A stretch of 64,000 nt of DNA from positions 23,885,896-23,949,895 of the forward strand of contig NC_067206.1 of assembly GCF_026262505.1 (NCBI RefSeq). Reading direction: 5' to 3'. Below are positions 41,745 to 52,311 of this stretch, one piece after another. This DNA comes from Trichomonas vaginalis G3 (Eukaryota > Parabasalia > Trichomonadida > Trichomonadidae). The number at the start of each line of letters is the position of its first letter. Position 1 is the first letter of the stretch. The notes below the pieces were generated by a model that was not told the DNA's origin, did not search any database, and saw only the letters and a list, made by a program, of their open reading frames with translations. A program made the translations under genes and the position numbers.

Positions 41745-43606
41745 CATGCGAATACAGTCATAAATGGTGGCATGTAATCTTTACTTTGTCCCGTTGTTTG
41801 TGTATATCCTGAAACGAAATGTGTATGGTTTCCTTCTCCCTGAGTGTCACTCCAGTAACAATTTATGGCAAACTTAACGTCGTCTTTAACATCATATCCT
41901 TTACCTTTTCATTCCTGACCAATCCCAATATCTATGCTTATGCCAACCTGCTTGAGATGTACTTAAATCTATGTAGTGACTGTGTGCAGGTAAATTTTCA
42001 CCTGAAATCGTTTACTTCCCCCTGTTTCCTTTGAAGAGTTTGCACAATACAAAAACCTGTCAACTATTTGTTCCCATGCACCAACACCAAACATTACTTG
42101 AGGACCTCTTGCATCCATAGATGTATAAATAGAACCTACTGGGTTCATTAAATCAAACATATGAGATATTATAGGATTGTCTCTTTTGAACTTAAAATAT
42201 AGTGTAACTATTTCAGGTTTCTTCTGGTTTGTGTCAGAATATTTTTTATAATATAATCTTATGTTTTCAGGGTAGGTAAAATCTTGACTATAATATTTAT
42301 TTCTGTCATCTGTATAATAATATACTATTCTCGTTTTTTCTATTGCATTATATCTTTTATATCTATAATAATCTAAATATAATGTTAGCTTTTGTTCATC
42401 TACATGTGGTGTTCTGTCGTCATCTCCATAGTCATAATAATATGGTGCTGGAGCTGGGTCAGCCAACGTCATATCTGCCATTTCATAAACTCTTAAATAT
42501 TTCTTTTGTTCGTCTCCATATAAGTTTAAGTAGCAGTTGTTGTCTAATGGAACTTTAACTTGTGTACCATTATTCTTTATATAGCCTACATACATTTCAT
42601 TGTTATTTTTCGGAATGAGTTTATACCGTATACCATTTTTTAAGGAGTGTACAAACTCCCATCTAAAATATTTGTTTTCTTCATAGACAGAAACATCCCT
42701 AACAATAGTTTCAATATTTTTTGTTGTTCCTATCAAACTTTGGTATATTTCGTTAACATATGTTTTATCCACCTTCTTCTCTAACTCATCGTTAACATAT
42801 TCCTTATCCGCTTTCTTCTCTAACTCATCGTTAACATAAGTTTTATCCGCTTTAAGGTCTAAACATCCTGAAACCCATCCTGTATCAGCTTTAACTTTAA
42901 AAGTCTCCAATGTCCATTCATGATACCATTCAACCCTTTCTTTAATTTCTTTATCTTTTTCATCAACGTAAACCAAATTTGCCTTCTTATTTAATTCACT
43001 AGCCACATATTCCTTATCCGCTTTCTTCTCTAACTCATCGTTAACATAAGTTTTATCCGCTTTAAGGTCTAAACATCCTGAAACCCATCCTGTATCAGCT
43101 TTAACTTTAAAAGTCTCCAATGTCCATTCATGATACCATTCAACCCTTTCTTTAATTTCTTTATCTTTTTCATCAACGTAAACCAAATTTGCCTTCTTAT
43201 TTAACTCACTAGCCACATATTCCTTATCTGCTTTCTTCATTATGTCATTTAGGAAACCTTCTATGAATTCCTCATTTAAATTAAATCTTCCAATCTTCAA
43301 AACTTTAGGAAATGCATTTAATGCGTAATATCTCTGTTCTTCTGGTGGAATTGATGTTATATCATCCGTTATACCTTTAATTTTTGAATTCATAAATAAA
43401 ATTTCTTTTATATTTGATATCACCGCACCACCTTTGCAAACGAATTCGAAATGGTCATTTTTCAATACTATCTCCAAATCTCCATATTTCAACCTTTGCG
43501 TTTGTTCTGCCGTCTTTGAATTATATGCATATATGGCGTATGTAATGGTCTGAGGGACCTGGGTGCTTTGTGCCTTAAGTTGTTGTGGTTGCTGTTGTTT
43601 AATCAT
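41745..43606 (-). pseudogene. Phage-like fibre protein of Polinton 1 (fossil)
   Basis: The N-terminal part is beta-rich. The stalk has two copies of an about 70-residue repeat with KADKEYV, KANLVYVDEKDKEI and KADKTYVNDELEKK elements, typical of trimeric fibre stalks. The tip has PVGSIYTSMDARGP, a GVGAWEQIVDRFLYCAN segment and GGSKRF, and 41745-41790 still reads as a MPPFMTVFAWYRV-type end. This tip matches the C-terminal domain common in bacteriophage baseplate and fibre proteins. It is broken near the end. It presumably mediated attachment of virus-like particles. Confidence 0.75.
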
Positions 43607-43630
43607 TTATTATGATTTAAAAATAAATAT

Positions 43631-44341
43631 TTAATCTGTTATCTCATCACCTATTTTTTCTATTTGAAATTGCCATAATATTTCATTCATGAATTCTAAA
43701 TCACAATCAAATAGGTCAGTTATTCTAAATTTAATATTTGATAAATCTTTTGAATGAAGAATAAATGAATTCCCGGATAATTGAAACGGATATGATAAAG
43801 AAAATGTGTTTAAGTTGATGGATAAAATGTTTTGTATTGATGGGTAAGAGTTAGGGTCTAATGTTTGATGTGAAAATCTCATTGGGGTATTAACTTTATC
43901 ACATTTGATTAAAATGAAATTGGAACCAGTGTCAGAATACAAAACATCCCCAACATCTTTTTCAAAATTTAATATCCCCAACAATGAACGAAGATGAGGA
44001 GTACAAAATTTAATTTTCAGCGGAAATTTAATAAGGTTATTTATTTCATCAAGTTCAAAAAGTTTATCGGGTTTTGATTTAAAATTTTCTTCATACCATA
44101 CGATAAATGATTCATTTAAATAACTTAAAATCGTGTTAATATCCCATTTCGCTATCACATTATTTATATACATATCATACGTTTTTTCATGGTCATCTTT
44201 AATAAATGATATATAATCTGAAGGGTCTAAAAGAATGGGATTAAATTTACCACTCACAGAAACGAGAGTAACATTATAAATTCCGCTAACTGTTAAATTT
44301 AATTCACAGTTATTATTCGAAATAATATTGATAATTGACAT
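43631..44341 (-). CDS. Polinton structural-like protein, 236 aa
   Basis: A beta-rich protein. A CTPHLRSLLGIL segment and the C-terminal HSKDLSNIKFRITDLFDC pattern are also found in the 254-residue protein of the second element (SHRVQLLLGA and SPHNLKDMQFRLVDFQG). It sits next to the fibre gene in both elements. A minor capsid or penton-type role is an inference from position and pattern. It looks whole, and the ATG follows a T-rich leader. Confidence 0.55.
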   Translation of the reverse strand: MSIINIISNNNCELNLTVSGIYNVTLVSVSGKFNPILLDPSDYISFIKDDHEKTYDMYINNVIAKWDINTILSYLNESFIVWYEENFKSKPDKLFELDEINNLIKFPLKIKFCTPHLRSLLGILNFEKDVGDVLYSDTGSNFILIKCDKVNTPMRFSHQTLDPNSYPSIQNILSINLNTFSLSYPFQLSGNSFILHSKDLSNIKFRITDLFDCDLEFMNEILWQFQIEKIGDEITD

Positions 44342-44360
44342 TTTTATTACGATTAAAAAT

Positions 44361-44840
44361 ATGGTAAAGCGTTATTTTCCAGTGATAAATAAAACTAGAA
44401 TAAGATTACCTCAAGAATTCATAAATTCAACGAATAAGAAATTCATTCATGTTATAAATTTTAGTGTTTTTCAGAAAATATGAGTCAGTGTCATATTCAT
44501 CAACAGGTTATATTTCACTTCATTCAAATTTAGTTCAATCAAACCCATATAATGACCATTTCATAAGATTTTCAGATGGTATTAAAAATGTAATTGATAG
44601 ATTAAAATATGAACAGATTGACAATATCGAATTTTTGGAATTTTGGTTTAAATATCCTGATGGAAAAAAGATTGAAGTTAAAGATAAAGCTGATACTATA
44701 ACAAAAACAATTACAATGACCGATCCAGATAGTGGGAACAAAAAGAAATAAAACAAACGATAGAAACTGGTGAAAGGTCAATTATTATCGATTATGATTC
44801 AAAGGATTATTATTCGATAATGTTAATGCTTGAATATTAA
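44361..44840 (+). pseudogene. Small Polinton protein (fossil)
   Basis: Recognisable coding sequence starting MVKRYFPVINKTRIRLPQ and ending near YYSIMLMLEY. It is broken. It lies divergently next to the 236-aa gene. No family recognised. Confidence 0.5.
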
Positions 44841-45509
44841 ATAGCCTTAACAAAGAATTTTTCAAGTGATATTTTATATTCATCAACTATTTTATTGTAT
44901 ATGTTATTATAAGTTAAATGAAGTTCAGTTGTTGTTCCATTCTTTGATATCTTAATTGTGCTAATATCCTTTATAGGATTTATTTTTGCAACTGTTCCGC
45001 AGCATGAAAACCTCATCATCTATGAAAAATTGAATCTTAACGTCTGAATCTTGAACATCACAAAGAATGGCGATAATGTGAATTAATGATTCATAAGGTA
45101 AAATAATTAAACCAGATTGGTCAATTAAATTTATTATTGAATCATAATTATTAATTATTATATCACGGTAAATTTTCATTAATTCAGAATTAATGTCTAT
45201 TTTATATGGGTTCTCGATGTTTGATGAAAGAGGTGGGGGGTATGTTGGATAAGTGGGAATTTCAACAGGTTCTTTACCGGGTTCAGATAAAATGATTGAG
45301 TCTCCATTCTCATGGTTTTCTTCATTCTCCTCATTCTTCGGTAAGTCACGAGTTAATAAATTTGGTTGAGTTGCTGACCTTGTTAATTCAGGGCTAACAT
45401 TAACTTTAACATTTTGAATAATTCGTGATTTATCATCATTTACGTTATAACCAACCGTAATCTCTGCTTTTGCGTTTGTGTTCTTTTGACTAGTGAAACG
45501 TCTTCTCAT
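44837..45509 (-). pseudogene. Conserved Polinton protein with CCG motif (fossil)
   Basis: Related to the 204-residue protein at 57578-58192. Shared features are a YPPL-type proline segment, NPY, a helical region (LMKIYRDIIINNYDSIINLI) followed by a LPYESLIHIIAIL segment, and a C-terminal CCG motif. It is broken in this element. Function unknown; conservation in both elements suggests a core role. Confidence 0.6.
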
Positions 45510-45594
45510 TTATAATCGAATAAAAAAAAAGAAAAATATATTTAAAGTTTTATTTAGTTGTTACGGTAATATCCCAAGGTTCATCATTGTTTGC

Positions 45595-46172
45595 TTATAC
45601 TTTCTTTGTAACTGCACCAATTATGTTATTGATATTGCTTTGAGTTTCTTCCAGTCTTATTTTATCATTTACAATATCTTTAATCATTTCATTACATGCA
45701 TTCTTAAAACCATCTGATTTTTCTAATTTACGTCTATCACTTTCTTTAATTAAATCAAAGTTATAACCTTGTTGAGAATAAAGTGGTTTCTTTATCAATT
45801 CCTTGAACGCTTCTGAAAGTGAAGATGAAGAAATTCTTGCCACTTGAATTGGTTTAAATTCTGCTTTCATTGCTTCTTTCTGTTCATTGAACACTGGATC
45901 GAATAAAGCAACTTTAAAGAATTTCTTAGCTGGAATTTCAGGTCTAATATTGCATATTGACCATCAAACTGGTTAGAATATCGTGGTAATCCATCCGGTC
46001 CCTCTTGAATAGCATTTAATTCTTCATTGAAATAAGAATATGGATTATGACGGTATGAATTAATTGGACCATTTTCACCTTCTCCAATGTATTGTTTAAC
46101 AGCTTTTCCATTTTCATCAAATTGCATAGGATAACGTTCATTATATGCTTTACGTTTAGGATAATCCGTCAT
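45595..46172 (-). pseudogene. Polinton conserved protein (fossil)
   Basis: Starts MTDYPKRKAYNERYPMQFDE, has a GENGPINSYRHNPYSYF segment and ends in a helical, K/E-rich part. It is broken. No family recognised. Confidence 0.5.
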
Positions 46173-46189
46173 GTTAATTTATACCCATT

Positions 46190-46490
46190 TATGACTTTAA
46201 TATTACCTTGACCATCAGTAACGAAAACTTCATTTATACCATCGGTTTTCCATTTGGACCCGTAATGTCTGCTTCGTGTGCTTCCCAATTTGGTCCATGA
46301 CGTTTGGCATATGCTTGAGCTTCTGGTAATGTTAAAACGTTTCTCATTTGTTTAACATCCTTTTTGAAGACCGGCAACAATGTGGACTAATTCTTTCATT
46401 CCGTCTGGAACTTTCATAGTTCTATTATATGACCCTTTTTGTTTGTCCTTGTTTTAATGGAACCTGTAGAAGATTTGCAATTTCTGTCAT
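46190..46490 (-). pseudogene. Polinton reading-frame remnant (fossil)
   Basis: Coding-like sequence starting [15 protein letters not shown] after the TTTATTTATAATTAAAC leader; broken and of unknown family. It sits between the ATPase and the preceding conserved gene. Confidence 0.35.
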
Positions 46491-46565
46491 GTTTAATTAT
46501 AAATAAAAAATAAAAATTAATTATAAAAAGTTAATCAAATTTAATGGAACCTTTATTTAAATCAA

Positions 46566-47354
46566 CTATATATTTTTCCATGTTCCTAATTGTTGATATT
46601 GTGTGTAAAGTTCATTAATGCTCATTGGTAAATTCACTTGATAAAGCATAACGTTCAACTGTTGACGACTAAACCCACTGAAAATGAAAAGGGTGGACAG
46701 GTTTGATTTAATGTTTGTGCTTAATGCTTTGAAGTATTGAACAGCATAGAAGAATGAACACTGAATGTGTCGACATTGAGTTAATAACTGATTAAAATAT
46801 GATTTCTCATTTGTTATTAGTTTTGATTTCACTGCATCATCTAGAAAAATGAGTGAATGCAAAAATTCTCTATCAAAATTTGAAATAGAAAGTGTTTCAA
46901 ATAATTCATCCGTTGTTTATCAATAATTTTATCCTCTAATCCTTGCTTCTTGATTGTATTATATAATTCTTTATACATTAAAAGTTTTTTAAATAATCTT
47001 CTGCTTCTTCTTGTGATAAATAAATAATTGGAATTTTGATTAAATGCTTTAAAGATTCAAATGTATCATCTGAAGGTGAACCTGAACGGTTGATATAAAT
47101 TAACACATGTGAATAGGGGGAAGTGTTAGCAATAATGATAATTTGTTTTAATATCGTTAATGTTTTACCTTTATTTTGTTTACCAATTGCGCAGTGATTG
47201 AATTTAAGTAACATTCAGAATATGGAATTTTCATTAATTTTTCCTTAGATAGAGCATTTCTATTATCACTCAATTTCATTAATCATATCATTCTACGTAA
47301 TGTATTATATACTCCTGCTAATTCTTCATAAGGAGTGGATGAATTTAAATTCAT
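46566..47354 (-). pseudogene. Packaging ATPase, A32/FtsK-HerA type (fossil)
   Basis: Walker A-like IGKQNKGKTLT near 47190, a Walker B-like HSLIFLDDAV near 46850 and the downstream CRHIQCSFFYAVQYFKAL and IFSGFSRQQL segments match the pattern of the intact ATPase at 56267-57154. In the family this enzyme pumps DNA into capsids. The gene is broken. Confidence 0.75.
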
Positions 47355-47518
47355 TTAATCAAAAATAAATTTATAATTTTAAACATTTCTATTCATCAAT
47401 ATTTCATCATATGAACTTCTATACTGTGGTGTACCTGTTGGATGATATTTTCAAACAACCTTCGGTCGGTGTCCATGTCCAATACGTAGTCTAGTAAACC
47501 AAACCTGAGGAGGATTTG

Positions 47519-49017
47519 TCACCTTTGAACAGTAAGTGTCATTTCACCCTGAATGATTGGATAAGCTTTCACTTGTACTGTAACTTGTGAGTTGAAAGTT
47601 TCTAATCCATCAAAGAATATACCCGCTCCATCACGTTGAACTGGAATAGTGCATAAGAATGAAGTTTGGTCTTTCCATGTTCTAGCTAATGGCGTGCCAT
47701 TATCATCATTCAGTGGTCTAGTTAATGAGTCCTCGTATTCTTCGTGCATTCATTCACTCCATCTAAATCAGAAGCTTGAAGCATACGTGTAAAGAATATG
47801 TCACCCACTGTGGTCATCGCTTGATCGGGGAAGTTTCTGGAATCTATAGTGACCTGAAGACCTCGAAGCATTGGATTTTCTAAAACTGTTCTTTGCATTG
47901 CATTCTTCGGAAATGTTAACACAACATCTGTAACATTATGAAGAGCGTATGAGAAATCTGAGCTAATACCTTCAGGAGTGATGCAACCTCCATTTAGTGA
48001 ACGAACGTCAATATGTTGAGCTGGAATCATGAATGGATCTTCCTTACTGAATAAACGTGGTATTGCTTTAACTGATTCTTCAATTAAACCGTATCCTGGT
48101 GTAATGCATTTATCCTCTAAAACTTCCATCTTTGTGCATGAAATAATAACGTCATCAACTGTTGCGTCAGCAGATGTAGCGGCTAAGCTTGTAATTAATT
48201 TGGCAGGAAGTCCGATTTGTTGGAATTTGCGATCATATTTATAAACATGATTCATAATCTTTTCATAATTTTCATCAGTTATCTTTTCATAAACGTAATT
48301 TTGTAAATCAGCAACTCTTAACGGGTCAACCTGACAAAATACTAAAGTATCCCTGAAAACATAATATTTAAGAATGATTTCACCAAATGATTTAGGATAA
48401 TCATCGAACGCCTGAAATGCTAACAAATCATTTACCGGAATAATCATATCAAAAGTGATATCAACTTCTTCATTTGCTTTCTTGAAAACTTCTGAAGGGT
48501 CAATATATTTACCACATACTGAGTTATCATATTTTTGAACATTATTATATAACGAATGAACAAACTTTTTAACTTTCCTTTCTGATTTTGGTTTATATGT
48601 TGCAAATGCGAAAGATTCACGGGCGCAATCCATCTGAAGATAACCGGCATCACCTCTTTCAGTTTCTACTTCTAATTGTTTAAAGCTTTGATTTGATGAT
48701 TTGTAACCAACGAATAAACGCATGCATTTAAAAGCGGCATCACATGTGAAAGCTTTATTTGAAACTAGAGTTGCTTTAACTTTGCGTTTAATATATGTGT
48801 CACCTAATTGGTTCACATCATGAGCCGGATTTGTAATTCTTAAATGAGTTTGTTTATCATCAAAATATGGAGCATCAGAGTCATAGCATGAACTTTCAAG
48901 TTCTCTATAATATCTTCTACCGTCATTCTTTGCGAATATTTCATTTATCTTTTCGAATGAATGAAACACATTTCCATTAATCGGTTTAGTGTTTGGCACC
49001 AAATAGTTAGTCGTCAT
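47519..49017 (-). pseudogene. Major capsid protein, double jelly-roll candidate (fossil)
   Basis: A long beta-rich protein. The segment GLQVTIDSRNFPDQAMTTVG followed by ASDLDG near the C-terminal third is typical of Polinton major capsid proteins, and the position next to the packaging ATPase fits. The end of the coding region reads GETFNSQVTVQVKAYP-like beta strands. It is broken. The assignment as double jelly-roll is from family knowledge, not from a structure. Confidence 0.7.
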
Positions 49018-49086
49018 TTATTAATAAATAAAAAATCAAAATTAAAAGATGAAAATGAATTTTTAATTTTAATGAAATAATCAACT

Positions 49087-49302
49087 ATGGCTGCAGGTAT
49101 ATTTAAGAAACTGTGGGATAGAGTAAAAAGAGGAGCGCATAAAGTTTGGGAAACAATGAAAAAAGGAGCAAATTGGATATTTAAGAATAAAGAAGCAATT
49201 AGTGACGTTGCTGAATCAATAACGCCAAAAGCTGCCCCAATAAGAGAAATTTTAAATAAAGGAGAAAAAGTTTATCAAAGACTACAACCGATACTAAGAT
49301 AA
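49087..49302 (+). CDS. Small amphipathic Polinton protein, 71 aa
   Basis: Starts MAAGIFKKLWDRVKRGAHKV and is basic and helical throughout. The first ten residues match the neighbouring gene on the other strand (MAAGFFKKLWD). Small basic amphipathic proteins beside capsid genes recall adenovirus-type minor virion proteins that bind DNA or disrupt membranes; this is inference. Confidence 0.55.
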   Translation: MAAGIFKKLWDRVKRGAHKVWETMKKGANWIFKNKEAISDVAESITPKAAPIREILNKGEKVYQRLQPILR

Positions 49303-49326
49303 AAATAATATTTATTTATTTTTCCA

Positions 49327-49563
49327 CTATCTACCTCCTATTTTATTAAGTATTCCTTCAGCAATTCCACCAACTGCGTTACCTGCTTGTGCTCCCATCG
49401 CCGGATTACCTGCTTTAGTACCTAATACTCCACCTATGATAGTTCCCGCCGTTTTCGCTACTGGTGCCAAAAAGTTTGCTACAGGTTTAATAATATTTTT
49501 ATGAACCCAACCTGCAGCTTTCTTAATTCCATCCCACAGTTTCTTAAAGAATCCTGCAGCCAT
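49327..49563 (-). CDS. Small amphipathic, glycine-rich Polinton protein, 78 aa
   Basis: MAAGFFKKLWDGIKKAAGWV is followed by a glycine/alanine-rich hydrophobic stretch (VAKTAGTIIGGVLGTKAG). It converges with the 49087 gene, with 24 bases between stops. The shared N-terminus suggests an inverted duplication with a new C-terminus. It is a candidate membrane-active virion protein. Confidence 0.55.
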   Translation of the reverse strand: MAAGFFKKLWDGIKKAAGWVHKNIIKPVANFLAPVAKTAGTIIGGVLGTKAGNPAMGAQAGNAVGGIAEGILNKIGGR

Positions 49564-49629
49564 TTCTGATATAATATTAATTAAAAAATATATTTCATCA
49601 CTTATATTCTAATTTTTATTTAATGATAA

Positions 49630-49998
49630 ATGAAACCAATTTTAAAAATAAATGAAACAGAGAAGGAAGAAATAAATGAAAGTGGAAATGTTCAACAAAA
49701 AATAATCGTTGTTAAACCAATTACTGAAACAAAAATTTTTTCATCTGTTGAAGAATTTAATGACTATTATGCTAATAATAAAAAATTATTTGAAGAATTG
49801 ACAACATGTAAATTGAATAAAATGTTTAAAGTTGATGGATTCAAAATTTCAAAAATAAAGGGGGTGGTTAGTTTGAAATCTATTCCTCAATCAAGAATCA
49901 CCTCATTAATGAAAATAGATGATTTAACAAAAAGAATAGAAGAGATTGAAGAAAGAGTAAATCAGATAATTGATTTCATAAATTCAAATAATCATTAG
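49630..49998 (+). CDS. Polinton protein, 122 aa, with C-terminal coiled coil
   Basis: Starts MKPILKINETEKEEINESGN, with a middle beta-like part (FSSVEEFNDYYANNKKLFEE) and a C-terminal heptad segment (IDDLTKRIEEIEERVNQIID). The frame is whole. Function unknown. Confidence 0.5.
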   Translation: MKPILKINETEKEEINESGNVQQKIIVVKPITETKIFSSVEEFNDYYANNKKLFEELTTCKLNKMFKVDGFKISKIKGVVSLKSIPQSRITSLMKIDDLTKRIEEIEERVNQIIDFINSNNH

Positions 49999-50024
49999 TT
50001 TCTTAAAGTTCTATGTTGATTCTG

Positions 50025-50587
50025 AGACATGAATTTTTAAAGTTTATTTTTTTTATTTCATTATGGTAGTGAATCTTTCATTCATGAAAATAATTATTTC
50101 TAATTTCTTTTACTCTCTCGTACATACTAGATTTGAAGAATTCGGAACTTTTACCATAATCTCCTAAATGTTTTCTTATCTTATTGGTTTTCCATTCATT
50201 ATATGAAACTGAATAAACTTTATCTTTATCTTTGCATCTTTCATCACTTCCAATATATTTATATTTCAATTTTGATTTATTGGTTTCATATTCACTAACG
50301 TTTAATAATTCACAGTCTTCCTTTTTAAATAAATGTTTTATGTATTCAGGATTAACAATTCTATAATATTGCTTCCCTTTAAATCTTTGAATATAAACAG
50401 GAACACCATCCTCTAAAATTCGATAATCTATTTTATCTGGTTTTACTTGTTGGGTCATTTATGTAAGAATAAAAAAATAAATTATTTTAAAAATAACTTT
50501 AATTTTAAAATGATACAAAATCGCTCGATATTGTATGAATTCTTACGTTTACAAAAAAAGTCACACAACCCATCCTATCCTACTACT
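50025..50587 (-). repeat. Right TIR of Polinton 1
   Basis: Inverted copy of 30530-31069, ending CATCCTATCCTACTACT, followed by the AAAATA target duplication (50588-50593). Confidence 0.9.
50078..50458 (-). CDS. TIR-embedded small protein, right copy
   Basis: A 126-residue copy of the left TIR gene, differing by two residues (N/S at about 55 and I/M near 112). It is whole, and the leader and start context are also identical to the left copy. The two copies read inward from both ends of the element. Confidence 0.65.
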   Translation of the reverse strand: MTQQVKPDKIDYRILEDGVPVYIQRFKGKQYYRIVNPEYIKHLFKKEDCELLNVSEYETNKSKLKYKYIGSDERCKDKDKVYSVSYNEWKTNKIRKHLGDYGKSSEFFKSSMYERVKEIRNNYFHE

Positions 50588-50830
50588 AAAATAAATGTTA
50601 TATTATTTAAAGTAATTTTATTATGTAACTATTCCAATCCATTTATTTTAGCTATTGAAATGAATTCTCTGTTACATTCTCCTCCAGGGAAAAATAATTG
50701 TTCATGAAGTAATATCCAAAGATCTGAAACATCTAGATAACTCATAACATATATATACTCTAAAAACTATTGATATTGAGAGTAAAATTAATTCATATTA
50801 TCATAACTATATTATCACAACTTAAAAGTA
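50588..50830. repeat. Duplicated flank B, right of the Polinton
   Basis: Continues the host sequence of 30322-30529. Compared with flank A it keeps two short segments lost there, and it contains the uninterrupted CTAGATAACTCATAACATAT that is the empty site of the 24002-26938 element. Confidence 0.85.
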
Positions 50831-52311
50831 TAACAAGTGGAAAAAGATTTTTCAACCCATATTGAGAGTAAGATTAATTCATATTATCATAACAAGTGGA
50901 AAAAGATTTTCAAGCTCATCTAAAAATTTGCCGTCCCCAGCGAGAGGAATTATGGGTTTTTCTCGCAGAGGACGGCAAGGTTTTTAGATGAGCTTAAAAA
51001 TCAAAAAGTCCAGGTTTGCCAACGACATATAGAATCCATAGAAAGCATATTTCTATTTTACACATAAATCTGAGAAGTCAACAAAGTTATATACGAGAGA
51101 TTTTTAAATTTGTTTTAAAACCACATATTTTCACAACTGTTATATTTATTTCCTCTTATATATGACTATATTATAGTATAAGCTCAATTTCCATTATTTT
51201 TCTAAAGATTCTTATAGTACTATTATAATCTCGGGTTCATCCCATTCAATTTTGAATGCTTTACAAATGGGCTTTCAAATATTGAATTGAAATGGACCTA
51301 AGATTTTAACGCGACGATTATTTTTAACCTTAAAAGCAAAGATAAAAGATTTTTATTAAAATAGTAATGCTATACAATAAATGAACATTTTCTGTATAGC
51401 TTTTGCTCTTTTGAAGGGAAAGAGATTTTTCTGATCTTCATTTCGAGTATAATAGTTAATGATTAACTGGTAAATGGCTTTCCTTTGGACAGGAATCGAT
51501 TGGCTTTCTAATTTTGTTTGTTTTGCCTATGATAAATTAGAGATTGCAAGGGAAATGTGTCTAAAAATCTGAAATTTAGAATTGGCAGACCTGGGATAAG
51601 TATTTTACAGCAGACGATAACACTTTTTGGTAGAATTGCACGGTCATTACCATAAAAAGAACTGCATCATGGAATTGCCGTTTAAAAATTATAATGTAAT
51701 CAAAAAAGAAGAATATTATAAGTTACGTGATATAATGGTGATTACCTTGCTGATTTTCCATTAAAAATCTTTACAAGATGCAATTCTTCGAAATTTCATG
51801 ATAATTTGCATTTATTTCTACGCAGAATATTTTCTCTTCCCATTTCTAATGTGAAAACGAACTCAAAATCATCAGATATTAATAAATCATCTAATTTGAC
51901 ATTATCGTTTTTAATTCAATTTTTATTTTAGTTATTATTAATTAGAATACTATTTTAAACCTATTCATCAAAAATTTTTATTCACAATATTTTCTTTGTC
52001 CGGACCCCAAATTTTGAGACTATACTAGAGTCAAAATCTCGAGCACAAAAGTGACATTGAATACTTGTAAGTATTGAATTCCCATGTAAACTATTCATTT
52101 CTATCGTTTTTTGTAGTCCACATTTCCTCACTCTCGATTTTACTCATAAAAATATTAAAAAATCACTATACAATATATAAAATATATATTTATATGGTTA
52201 AAACAATGTTATTTTTGCGAGATTTGAGTGTGGGACAAACTATCCAGTGTCACTTTTATTAACCTTATTTTAAAAAATTAATAAAATAATAATAAAAATT
52301 ATTTGAATCTT
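50831..52311. other. AT-rich intergenic region with one long hairpin
   Basis: A partly duplicated ATAACAAGTGGAAAAAGATTTT segment lies at about 50815-50915. A palindrome at 50911-50993 has arms AAGCTCATCTAAAAA and TTGCCGTCC. Short palindromes also occur near 52015-52080 (TTTGAGACTATACTAGAGTC and GAATACTTGTAAGTATTGAA). No gene recognised. Confidence 0.45.

Larger units (their letters stand above)
30530..50587. mobile_element. Polinton/Maverick 1, complete ends, coding part broken
   Basis: A 20,058-bp element starting AGTAGTAGGATAGGATGGG and ending with its complement. The TIRs are about 0.55 kb and the flanking AAAATA is a 6-bp duplication, the size known for Polintons. Parts from left to right: TIR ORF, acidic protein, DNA polymerase B, integrase, small ORFs, primase/SF3 helicase remnants, fibre, conserved structural-like protein, further conserved proteins, packaging ATPase, major capsid protein, small amphipathic proteins, TIR ORF. 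Integrase and several small genes look whole, while many larger genes are broken, with about ten breaks overall. Intact ends, near-identical TIRs and a perfect target duplication suggest a fairly recent insertion that is now a fossil. Confidence 0.93.

Noticed and set aside
41745-43606. Contaminating bacteriophage DNA as explanation for the fibre tip
   Set aside because: The gene lies inside an element with Polinton TIRs, polymerase B, integrase and a 6-bp target duplication, with the same AT-rich composition as its neighbours.
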